DNA of 64,000 nucleotides from the NCBI GenBank assembly GCA_004026145.2, contig CP034992.1, positions 16,223,205-16,287,204 of the forward strand, in the 5' to 3' direction. A program made the translations under genes and the position numbers. Below, in pieces: positions 33,266 through 44,070 of this stretch (positions are counted from its first letter, which is position 1; each line of letters starts with the position of its first letter). This DNA is from Takifugu bimaculatus. Its lineage: Eukaryota > Chordata > Actinopteri > Tetraodontiformes > Tetraodontidae. Below the pieces are notes generated by a model. It did not search any database. It saw nothing but the letters and a program-made list of their open reading frames with translations, and was not told the DNA's origin.

Positions 33266-34497
33266 CAGAAAATACATACAGAAATACATTACATTAAGTA
33301 AACTAAGTTGCCGATAGAGTCAAGTTGAGAGTTGAGTTGAGTTGGGTAGCAGAGTTGGGTAGCAGATTAATCATCAATAACTATTGACAATAATCGAACT
33401 GTGCAGAATATGTTTATTTTTTTATGTTTTGTTGCAGAGCTAAAAGGCTCATGATGAATGTATCCATTTAAGCATATATTTGCACCTAAATCGTAAAATC
33501 TATTGTTGCAGCATGTGCAGACTTTTTTTTAATTGTACCCGGAATCTATTGATCGGGCTTCTTAACGTTGGTGTTTTCTTACTAATTAGCTCATTTCCTC
33601 TCCTTGAGCTAAGAGCTTCAACATTAGCGGGATGGGTTGCAAATTTAATTAACACATTTATTCCAAACATCAAGAATGTCATATATTATATAAGATTGAT
33701 ATATATCATATCACATTTGCTGTACCATTCTAAATCTGTCCAAATGCGCATCGCAACAGAATTTAACACTTAAATGAAACCACAGAATCCCCCATACTTT
33801 GACTGTTTTGCACGCTGTAATGAACCTCCTTCTGGAGTTGGCAGGAGGAGGATGGCACCGCGTGGCCCCCTGCAGGGTTGGGAAGTGAGGAGTGGATGAA
33901 GCTGGATCCTTTGTTGGAACATTAGGCCAGATGAGACGCGTTGTAGTGAATCAGAAAGAGGGTCGAAGAAGCACATAATTAACTTTTAGATAGGGACAAT
34001 CTCAAAAGGATATGCAATATTTAATGTAACATAGGGAACAAAGGCAAACGACTTAGATAAAGGGAATGAAAGTGGATCCCAACAGTGAAAACTAATTACA
34101 AAAAAGAAACAATACACTGCAAGTTGTGGTGCATTGCATAGAGACGTAGATAAGCCAAAAAGAAACCCTTATTAGGAAGCTGAAGAATACGAAGAGAACA
34201 AAACAAGATAATACTCAGAAATTCTTCTTCTATACATCAAAAATAGTTTCCCATTCAAATAAAATTGCTAACTAAATGATGTGATTATATATTACGCTAT
34301 ACGCATATCTAAAGCACGATTAAATGCACATGCTGAACTCTGATGGACTCACCCGGGTGGGTCTCAGGAGCCATGTTTGGAACTTTGATTGAAGTGTTGA
34401 TTTCCAAGATGAAAGAGGGAAACAAAATAACTCAAGACAACATTTAACATGACATAAAAATGCAGATTTCTGGCCATTAATACCTGATGCTGGTCCT
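33266..34497. other. igsf21 intron, nothing recognised
   Basis: A short GAGTTGAGTT/GGGTAGCAGA tandem patch lies at 33324-33365. The remainder is AT-rich without coding or element signals. Confidence 0.5.
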
Positions 34498-34499
34498 TT

Positions 34500-34834
34500 A
34501 ATACAATTTGTTTCTTTGGCTAATCAGAGAAGGGTTATTCATCCTGACACATCTATAAATGTTAGCACGTTTCAGGGCTCCTGAGAAGATGGAGGGTAAC
34601 TTTTTTGCACCCATTTGCTTCTGAAAATCCTGACATTTTTTATGACTGATGGAAGAGCTCTGCCATCTGTTCAGAAAGCTCTGGGATATTCGCACCCATG
34701 AAAGTGACACAGGGCTCCAGGCTCACAAGGTCAGTGAATCTGTTCTCAAATTTCCAACGCCGCCTTGTCGGGGGGTCCCTGCATGTCTCCAGATGTAGCA
34801 TCACAGGCCCAGCTTTGCCGCTGACTGTTTTCAC
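34500..34834 (-). pseudogene. Possible hAT (SCAND3/ZBED-like) transposase remnant
   Basis: A 64-codon minus-strand frame contains KFENRFTDLVSLEPCVTFMG and IPELSEQMAELFHQS. This resembles the stretch of hAT-derived proteins where an RF-D motif and a short F(M/I) block precede the final leucine-rich region. Stops follow directly and I see neither catalytic residues nor terminal repeats. Neighbouring sequence to about 36000 may belong to the same decayed element but gives no confident motif. Confidence 0.3.
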
Positions 34835-36898
34835 CTTCCAGTTTATTTAATTCCTCTGTCTCATCTGTGAGAAATGCCAGGTCCAGTAATCACTCAGCAT
34901 CAGGCAGCAGAGTTCTGTTCTCTTCTCGAGTCACAAGTTCAAAATTATGCTTAATTGTTTATTTGACCTTTTCCCGAACCATCTAATTTCTCTGTACAGT
35001 GAAACGTCTCCATTGTTCTCTTGAATATCTTGAAACTTTGATGGTGTTTGGTCCTGTTTGAGATGAAATGATTATCTTTTTGACAGGGTCACAACCTGAT
35101 CTGACCCCATGACTTTGGCATTGATGGCTTGTTGGTGGAAGACACCAATAGTTGCTGCTGTTGCACCTTTCATCTTGCTCACCTGAGCCAAGCACAGACT
35201 GCTGTCAGATGGAAAAGCTCAGCACGTCTGGTGATATGTAGTGGTGTGTACTGGTGTAGTCCTGTAAATCAAGCAAACGCCACCATCGTTTACACTTGCA
35301 ATGAAATATTCTGTTTCCCACTTTGGACATAAATTGTTGATCTTCTCGATTTTCGATGGACCGTCCAGATCAGTGGTTTAGTGGATTTAGTTAGAGAATT
35401 AAATCCAAGGTTTATGGTCTACATTACCAAAGATAAAGTGTTTTATTTCCTGGGTCAAGAGTTAAAAAGAAAATGTTACAGTATTTTACGACATAAATCC
35501 ATATTCAGACATATACAAATCCATTTTCTTGGTATCATTTACATTAGCTATCTTACATGAACTATTTGTGTTTTGCAGCATCCAGGCAGCTTTAGAAGCT
35601 CAGTGTGTCGATGGTATTAATCTACATAAACTGGAAACTGTCAACACTGATACAATAAATCAGGTGGTCAAGTTCAAGTTTTTCCCACTTTCTCTGATTC
35701 CTGCTTGTCCTGACATCACTGGCATTTAACTTTTTGGTTGTTGAAAGAGCAGATGGATCTTTAATTACAGAGCGTGTGTATCCAGAATGTCGATTATCTA
35801 CTTGAGACACCGAACTGAAGTTCTGCCACCCCTGATAAAAGCCTCCCAATAGTGAACAGTGATTCTTGTGTGGCAACGTAAAGATAATCTCAACCTCTCC
35901 AATCAAACTCTTGTCTTGTTGAAGAAAATGAGATTACACCTAAAGGACTACCACAAATGTGATACAATGCTGCTGATCATTTCAATATGGGGCTTTTCTG
36001 TGTGGGTAAGACAGTGGACCACTAAGCCAGTAAATGTGTCTTTGTGCATGCAAGGAAATCAAACTCCTGTGGCAGTTTCGTTAGGATAAATGCATGTGGA
36101 CTAGAATCAGCCCAGAGAGCGTAGTAGCCGAACTACCACCCCCACATGGCTCGGTTGTGACTTACTTTTCAGAGCATGTGGACGACCAGCTGGCTTATGT
36201 GATCGGTGAATGCCCTATATTTCCCTTATATCTCACTGACGTGGAAGCAGAAGCTTTACAAAGTGGTGGTGGTGACCTTGTTTGGGCAAGTATCACTGGA
36301 GCAAGGCAACGCTGATGTGGCTGAAAGAACAAGATATTTTAATGTTGACGGATGGGCGCAAACCAGAAATGTGGATTTGTGCGTAAAGGATGGCTTTGAC
36401 CAGTAGAGCAGTAATGTGGACTCAGTTCACATATAAGGCCATCTTTGCTGTTAAGAGGAAAAAACAATTAATAAAACGCTTCCCTTCCCCTGCAGCTTGA
36501 ATGCCAGCGGAGAGATGGGTTCAGTAATAGATTTTTGCTGACCTCAAGGTCCAAGACACTCAAAGACATCAGAAAAGCGGGGCATTGAACTCCCTGTGGG
36601 GCAAATGGATATTCATCCAGGATGTCATTCTGCTTCTTGGTGCGCTCCTACAGGCTATTACCGCTAGTCACCATGGCAGTTATCGCAAGTGTCGCTGACG
36701 GCATTCAATGTGCAGATTGCATCTTAGCAATAAAGTTCTTTCCTTCAGTGCTATAGAATCCAGGTAGACGGCACTGTTTTTTTAATCAGCCATGGTACAG
36801 ATGTTGAGTTGGTGATCAGTCCTGGTTTTTGGACTATTTGATTCTTGCGTTTAGAGCAGCAAAAACATGTTTTCTATGTTTTCCAAGTAAAGAAAAAT
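34835..36898. other. igsf21 intron, nothing firmly recognised
   Basis: Short open frames on both strands (35622-35906, 35859-36089, 36094-36315) without family motifs or splice-site pairs. Confidence 0.45.
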
Positions 36899-38500
36899 CT
36901 AAGGATAGGATAAGGACTTTATTGATCCCACATCGGGGAAATTGCACGTTACAGCGGTAGCCCGTGGTGTACAATACAGAAAAGTACTAAAATAAAAAAA
37001 TAAAAAGACTCTTATATTATGTACATTGCTATGTACATTGTACAGTATATACAGAAATTAAAAATTATGTACAGAAGGAGTGTCGGACAGTGTGAAGAAA
37101 AATTAAGGTGCAAATAAGATGTGCAAATAAGACATTCCAGAGGTAGGATGATTAGTTAGTGCAAATATGCCAACCCTGGGTTATTGGTGCTACAGTTAAG
37201 TGTTGTGCATGTTGAACAATCTGACGGCAGTTGGGATGAATGACCTGCGGTAACGCTCCCTTTTACACCGTGGGTGTAACAGTCTGCTGCTGAAGGAGCT
37301 GCTTAAGGCCCCCACAGTCTCGTGTAGGGGGTGAGAGGGGGTGTTCATAATTGATGTCAGCTTGGCAAACATCCTCCTCTCACCCACCTCCTCAATGGAG
37401 TCCAGAGAGCAGTCCAGGACTGAGCCAGCCCTTCTGACCAGCTTGTTGAGTCTCTTCCTGTCCCTCTCTGAGCTTCCACAGCTCCAGCAGACCACAGCGT
37501 AGAAGATCACCGATGCCACCACAGAGTCATAAAAAGTCCTAAGCAGTGACCTGCACACTCCAAAGGACCTCAGTCTCCTCAACAGATGAAGACGACTTTG
37601 GCCCTTCTTGTACAGGGCGTCTGTGTTATGAGTCCAGTCCAGTTTATTGTTGAGGTGAACACCCAGGTATTTGTACTCCTCTACGATCTCAATGTCCAAA
37701 CCCTGGATGTTCACGGGTGCAATGTGAGAAGCCTTTCTACTGAAGTCGATCACCACCTCCTTTGTCTTGCTGGTGTTGATGCGCAGATGGTTCAGTCCAC
37801 ACCAGGCGACAAAGTTGGTGATGACCTCCCTGTATTCCAGTTCGTCCCCCTCAGACACACGTCCAACGATGGCTGTATCGTCGGAGAACTTCTGGAGGTG
37901 GCAGCTGTCCGAGTTGTGGCTGAAGTCCGATGTGTAGAGAGTGAAGAGGAAGGGAGAGAGAACTGTACCCTGCGGTGCCCCCGTGCTGCAGACTACCACG
38001 TCGGACTCACAGTCACGGAGCCTCACGTACTGTAGTCTGTTGGTGAGGTAGTCAGTGGTCCAGGCAGCTAGGTGACAGTCGACTCCGGCTCCCTCCATCT
38101 TCCCTCTCAGCAATGATGGCTGGATTGTATTGAAGGCACTGGAGAAGTCAAAGAACATGGCTCTCACAGTGCTCCCGGTGCTCTCTAGGTGTGAGAGTGA
38201 CCGGTGCAGCAGGTAGATGATCGCGTCATCCACACCAATGCCCGGTCGATATGCAAACTGTAGAGGGTCCATCTTGCTGTCCACCAACTGTCGGAGGTGG
38301 GTGAGAACAATCCTCTCCATGGTCTTCATCAGGTGAGAGGTTAAAGCCACTGGCCTGAAGTGCTTGGGCTCCCTGGCGTGCAGCAGTCTTAGGAACCGGA
38401 ACCACACATGATGTTTTCCACAGTAGTGGAACACTCTCCAGACTGAGGCTGAGGTTGAAGATGTGCAGGATGTTGAAAGTTGTTGAAAGTTGTTCATTGT
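36899..38500 (-). mobile_element. L2-clade LINE, 5'-truncated
   Basis: Non-LTR retrotransposon without preserved endonuclease; truncation at about 38480-38500 is inside the start of the RT. The 3' end at about 36899-36920 has a GGATAAGGA-type tail followed by CTTTATTGATCCCACATCGG, shared with the fragment at 31727-31848. The 3' trailer between 36920 and 37195 is non-coding. The copy has one long open RT frame and is the best-preserved element in the window. It is antisense to igsf21. Confidence 0.85.
37196..38480 (-). pseudogene. L2-clade reverse transcriptase, nearly intact but 5'-truncated
   Basis: The minus frame open from 38512 to 37196 encodes RT from about 38380: EPKHFRPVALTSHLMKTMER, QFAYRPGIGVDDAIIYLLHR, AMFFDFSSAFNTIQPSLLRG (first catalytic aspartate), STGAPQGTVLSPFLFTLYTS, and the catalytic box LQKFSDDTAIVG (about 37895-37860) with both aspartates. 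It continues through HLRINTSKTKEVVIDFSRKA and VEEYKYLGVHLNNKLDW to the C-terminal SFIPTAVRLFNMHNT. Upstream of about 38380 the correct reading (IFNLSLSLESVPLLWKTSCV, VPVPKTA) is in another frame, so one frameshift is present. With no endonuclease it could not act alone. Confidence 0.85.
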
Positions 38501-38734
38501 AGGATGACACATTTACATTTACACGTTTGTTGTTGTCGCAAGAGAATGACATATTTCATGTTTTATGTATGTGAACAATATGTGAGAGAAATAGGCCACA
38601 AAAAAGTCCTGGATCTTTGAGTTCAGCTCTTGAACATTTGCATTTATATTTTTGTTGAGTGTGCAACAGGTTCCTTGTCTGTGGCTCATTGTTCTTTGCT
38701 AGCATATGAAAAGCGGCAGTTCTAAAAACTTGAA

Positions 38735-39010
38735 ACACGCCACAAACGTTCTCGCAGTAGCGCCAATACGATAACTTTCAGGGGACTTCTCGTCATCCAC
38801 TTCGGTCCACTTTGTCAAATTTGTTAATTTCTTTTAGAATTGATAAAAGTGTTCCATGGATTGTAAATTTGTTTCATCATTTATTAAGGTCTATTCCTTT
38901 TGCTGATTTATTTTATAAATGTGAATTTTTTTTGTTTTTGTAATTTTGTTTTGTAAGATGTAAAAAATGTTTGTAAAAGCGTTGTAAAGGTGTTTCATGA
39001 CATTTATTTT
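38735..39010 (+). repeat. Unclassified repeat, copy A
   Basis: Shares a diverged but collinear alignment with 48150-48400 in the same orientation: ATACGATAACTTTC against ATACAATAACTTTC, GATTGTAAATTTGTTTCATCA against ACTTGTAAATTTGCTTCATCA (trimmed), then TTTGTAATTTTGTTTTGTAA against TTTGCAATTTTATTTTGTAA. No terminal repeats, coding sequence or known family recognised. Confidence 0.6.
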
Positions 39011-42000
39011 GTAAAGCACATCCAGTCACCTCCTCAACATCGTGACCCTCTAATGTCAATGTTTTAAAATTACTTAGGACAATCCATCTCTTTTTCATGC
39101 CTTTTGTACTCTTTTCTTTTGGTTTACTGGGATAATGACTATAATTAATTAGTATAATTAATCAGAGCCTTTTTTTATGTGTTCATCCAGTTTAAAAGGA
39201 AAGCCAGGGCAGTTTCAGTTTTTAAACTCTGTTCCTAATTTTCTGTCATCGTGTATTCAGTGATGTGGTATGATAAGTATTCAGTATTTTGAATAAAAGA
39301 CATCCCTTCAAATTAGTTTTTTTCTTTTATATTGCCAGTAAAAATTATTTGATCAAGCATACCTGCCAGAAAATCCAATTAGGTGATTTTACAATGTCAA
39401 ATAATATAACAAGCATCAATTTTGTGGTGCAAAAACTACAATCAAGGCACAGCATGAAAGTTGTTTAAGACTGTGCAAATTAAGGTAGAATATTAAATTA
39501 TACTAATCAACTTAAACAATTAGCTGTTTTTTCTCCCCCTTTTGTGCATTTAATGTGATTGCCTACAATTACGAGTGAAATGAAATAAAAAATAAAAACA
39601 TTTTTTTTTTAAAAAGAACTAGTAAAAAGGTCATTGTCAGAGCCAGTCAAATGATCCAAAAACAGAATTCAAAAATATGACCAACACGTTCCAGGCTTCT
39701 CCAGTCATTGTCATGGACACGTATCTAAAAGAGCTTCACCTGGCTAGACTAAGCTTTTAGTCAGGGGGTTGCACCATGATACTCTCTGTAGCACCCGGTG
39801 CCTTTTTACTACATGTCTGCTCAACAACACTCAATATCTTATACACGTGCATTAAATATATGAACCAGGCTGTTAAAAGTCAGGGGTATAATGAGAGTGT
39901 CTGCATATACTGTCCAATGGGGACATGCCGAGAGACACCAAGAGAAATGGGCCGATGGGAAGCCGCAAACCAGTTTACGATGGTGCGTTGGGATTTTGAT
40001 TATGCATTCCGAGGAGAGGCCGTCTAATCACTGGCTCACACCACATCCCTTCGATGTAGTTGAACAGAAATTACGCCAAATCAGCATCAAAATTAATGAG
40101 ATTATTTGAATCATTTCGAAATTAATTCGATGCCAAAAGAAAATGAACATATACTGTATATCTTTAGTTTATCTCGTTTATGGTAAGCCTCGAGTCAAGT
40201 CTTTTTTTTTTTTTGCCTTATCAGAGTACAGAAAGGTCTTAACAACTCACCTTGGTGTCTCCTACAAGCTTTAAGGTGAATTCCAGGTGTGATCTCATGG
40301 GAGCTTTTTCTTCATCTTTTCCACCCTCCACCCAGGCAGCTTTGACTGATGGTCCCTGACGCTTTGAACACGTTCAGAGTGCTCATAGTTAGTGCCAGCT
40401 TTAGCCTGATTTCTATCTTTCTCGGAAGTGCTTGGGGTGTTCTTTCACCTTCCTTTTATAGTAGAAATACTGTCTAACTGGCGACTGGACCCCTCAGACA
40501 CAGGTGATTTTCTACCGGAAAGGCTTGATACACATTAAAAGATGATCTCCATGTCACACTGCGAACATCGGCCTCTGTTCACTTAGATTAGTCACTTTAA
40601 ATGAGTAAGTATGTATATGCAAATGCTGTATTTATTCTCTATACTTCATTCACCTCGTGCATTTTTTTCCTTTTGACATGAAAAATGCTTTCGCCGGAAC
40701 TCTGCTCTTTCAACCAGCTTTCTAGAATTGAAATCCAGAATCTCGATCCTAAAAGCAAAGCATGACAACACACCGCCTCCCATTCAATTGTTTACCGGAG
40801 TCCCCATGTGTCAAGTGCATAAATTTGATGAAATTAAAATTGCCAGCATCTGCAAGAACGCCGTGATTGGACTGCTTTCAATGAATAGCTGCATGTTCCA
40901 ACCTCGCTTGATGTAAGCCAGACACATTGTACTGGCACATCCACTCAGGCGGTAAATCATTCGGCCTGACTTCCAGAGACGACTGCTACAGGACGCATAC
41001 GAGGGTTGTCGAGAATTTCCAGTGGCTTTATGGCAGCATTAAAGTAGAGTACAGTTTTTGCAGGGCAATCAATTTAGTAACATAGTCGGTAGAAACCGTA
41101 AAATAAGGTTGGATAATTAAACATGAGTGAACAATCCTTGCACATAAGGAAAGCATCACTCTTCAACTAAATAAATGTCTCTTGTTTACTTTAGACTACC
41201 TGATTCAGATGTGGCTGAAGGCCTTGCCGGTGCAAATCTGGAACTTAAAACATCGACTTGTTTACGGTTCAATTATAGTGTTCAAATGAGCACATAAAAA
41301 GCTGAGGATACATAAAAACCGGTTTATTTTATGGCACTGGATAAATCTGTCACTGGATTTCTTTATGCCTCCTTTGGAAAGCTGTTAAGGATATCAGCAA
41401 GGAAGCCTTTTTCTCTTTAGCATGAGGAACATCCAGTGAAAATTCCACTGAGAATAATAACTGAGAGATTGAGGTGAGAAGTATGACACAGGGAAGAGAA
41501 ATTCTAAAGAGGCTGTGATGCATCGATAGACGCTGTGAGACCAGCAGTGCTCTGCAGTCTTGTCCTCCCAGACCCCTTTTCTAGAGAAATATCTGATTGG
41601 CTGCAGCAGTGGGGCTTTCACAGAGACCTAATCTCTGACTAGAATGTGTTGACATGTCAGCGAGTCCTCTTTGATCCTTTAGATGTGTAGAATGTGAGTG
41701 AATTGAATTTCCTGCAGTTAGCAATAGTCTTTAAGTCCTTCTTTAACACTCATAAAGCCAAAGAAAAATGAACTGTTCATTCTCTTCATAATGAGAAAAA
41801 TCTTAGATGTTACTTTTACTTATTGTGAAAATGCCACATCCAACTCGCAAAGTAACAGATTTTTCAACATTTTCACTTTGCTTGTACAAATTACACATGC
41901 ACACAATTCATTGTGCTTACGGTCAATGTGTTGCAAATATATGCTGTAGTTCTTCTGTACAGGAGTGTGTAAAAAATAGAAGAAACACAGTATATAACTG

Positions 42001-42124
42001 AAGCATTATAACTACCAAAAGTAATTTGCACATTTTGATACATTACAAAAATAACCAATAAACATACAGAATGCACTAAATGCACTAATCAATAAGTGAA
42101 GAACTTATATAGTCTATGTAAAAT
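39011..42124. other. igsf21 intron, nothing recognised
   Basis: AT-rich intron with T runs near 39600 and 40203-40214. No coding or element motif. Confidence 0.5.
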
Positions 42125-42505
42125 CCCCTGGCCCAGTTTCCCTAGAGGCTCTGGTCCTCTTTGGAGCTCCTCCTACCAGGGGCCTGGGAGCTCAAGGGTC
42201 CTGTGCGGCTGATCCTAGCGCTGCGTTCTTCGAGACACAAATCTCGGATGTTACTCCTGGCATCTGCTGGAATCTGTCCAATTTGGGGCTAACAGCACTA
42301 ACTGGCCAGATGTCCGTGACAATGTCTCCACTCCCCACGTCCCATTCACTTAAGCAACTTGTCTCTGGAGAACATCGATCGGATGTAACCATTGATCTTA
42401 GTTGTTTGATTCTGATAGTGGTGCCGACGCTTACTAGACCCTTTTTGCTCAGTGTACAGCCTCCGGGTGCTAGACCTGGGGTGGAAGCTCCCATATATCA
42501 TATAT
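42125..42505 (-). repeat. GC-richer island, possible old mobile-element fragment
   Basis: The stretch stands out in composition from the AT-rich flanks. Read on the minus strand it has an open frame of about 100 codons containing SGDIVTDIWPVSAVSPKLDR. The wording resembles low-complexity ends of fish retroelements I have seen, but I cannot assign a family. No terminal repeats or duplications. Confidence 0.3.
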
Positions 42506-43377
42506 AAGTTCTCATATCGGTCTGGACAGCCATTAACAGGGGCTCCAGCCTTCTATCTCAACCTAATTCAAACAATTTGTGTTCCACTTTATGATCCATC
42601 ACATAAAACATATAAAAAAGGCGTTACATCATTCAACATTAATATTGATGATGGTACATTTATTTAGCATATGGACTGTCATTTAAATATGATGACAAAT
42701 GCCTCAGTCGTAGTTCCACAATTCTTGCAGGTGGTTCCTTACACAAGCCTGTTTCATGAAGGAACCTCTTATTTTTATACATTCATATAACAGGTGTTGC
42801 AGCAGAGTGGAGGAGTGTGCACAACACGCACTCACTCAATAGCAAGATGATGGCTTTGTTTTTTGGGGGGGGGGGTCTTTGCTAAACCCTTACTTATGCT
42901 ACTATACAATAGTGATTCCTTGGTAGATTATGGAGACTTGCTTTTTATGAAAGTGCCTGACACTTACTTGAAAAACTGGCTTCTGTACATCACTGTTCTT
43001 TATTCCTGGTGGAGCCAATCTCGTCCATCACTGCCCTTTGTATGCAGCAGCAAACAGTCCATCTTTGTCTGCCTGCAGATTTTCTCGATGAGTGGTTTTG
43101 TTTGTATAAATCTCTTCTTGGGCTGGTTCTCACCTATTTGTGCTCCTACATGTGTAGAGACTCCAGTCGCTGTAGCTCACGGCCACAGGTCCTCCACATG
43201 TTGGTTCCCCAACACAGAGCCAACACAAACCTGGGTAGGCCTTCAGTCCATCCTAAAGGACCAAGAGACTAGGTTCTATTGGGCATTGTACCTGGTTATG
43301 GTTGTTTTTTTACTGAAAGGATTTAAATTTGTTTGATCTATTGAGTGTTCTAGCGTAAACATTGTTAGTAATTTGCA
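42506..43377. other. igsf21 intron with G run
   Basis: A T-then-G run (11 Gs) lies at about 42859-42874. A 157-codon frame at 42863-43336 has no motif or splice context and is considered chance. Confidence 0.5.
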
Positions 43378-43577
43378 CTCCTGATCTGAAACCGGAACCT
43401 GATCTAAAACCGGAAGCTGATCTGAGCCCGGGACCTAATCTGAGCCCGGGACTTGATCTGAATCCAGTACCTGATCTGAGCCTGGAACATGATCTGAGCC
43501 CAAATCCTGATCTGAGCCAGGAACTTGATCTAAAACCGGAACCTGATCTGAGCCTGGGACCTGAGCTGAGCCCATCA
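43378..43577. repeat. 18-bp minisatellite, about 11 units
   Basis: Tandem units of the type CCTGATCTGAGCCCGGGA repeat at an exact 18-base period with point differences. Because 18 is a multiple of three, long frames stay open on both strands; the + frame gives hexapeptides such as DLKPEP and DLSPGP. No gene context supports translation. Confidence 0.92.
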
Positions 43578-44029
43578 CATCAACACATGCGCTAACTTGT
43601 GTGCTAGCTCGAATCTTGTGTCGACATGATTGTACATTTGAAGTCAAAGTAAAAGAAAAAATAAACCTGACAGGAATAATCAGCTAAAAGAAAAAAGATA
43701 AATAAGTTTCAATGCAATCAAAAATCAATCTAAAGAGAAATACTGTATAAATCGATGAATAGACACAAGATTCCATCCAGATTTTTCAAGGCTTGTTATT
43801 TTTATCAGTTTGACAAAAGGCCGATTCTTTTTTTTTATATCCCACCCCCAAACCAATATGTTAGATAGTTTCAGGGTTCGTGTCACAATAACAACACTTC
43901 ACATTAAGGTCACAATAACTATTTTTAAACTTGGTGAGGAATTCTGCTTTACTGAGTGGACGTTGTTCTTTACTGGAGAGAAGACTAATTAAAATGGGAC
44001 ACAAGACGTCCCAGAAAGACCGATTAGTG

Positions 44030-44031
<2 letters not shown>
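43578..44031. other. igsf21 intron, nothing recognised
   Basis: AT-rich sequence between the minisatellite and the G run. Confidence 0.5.

Positions 44032-44069
<38 letters not shown>
44032..44069. repeat. Uninterrupted run of 38 G
   Basis: Thirty-eight consecutive G with no interruption. Such tracts form G-quadruplexes, are unstable and are often mis-sized in assemblies. Confidence 0.95.

Positions 44070-44070
<1 letters not shown>

Noticed and set aside
42863..43336. 157-codon open frame on +
   Set aside because: Starts in a G run, has no domain motif, signal or splice-site pair, and overlaps another frame; probably chance.
43378..43577. CRISPR-like regular repeats
   Set aside because: Units are directly tandem with no spacers, in a vertebrate intron; a minisatellite explains them.
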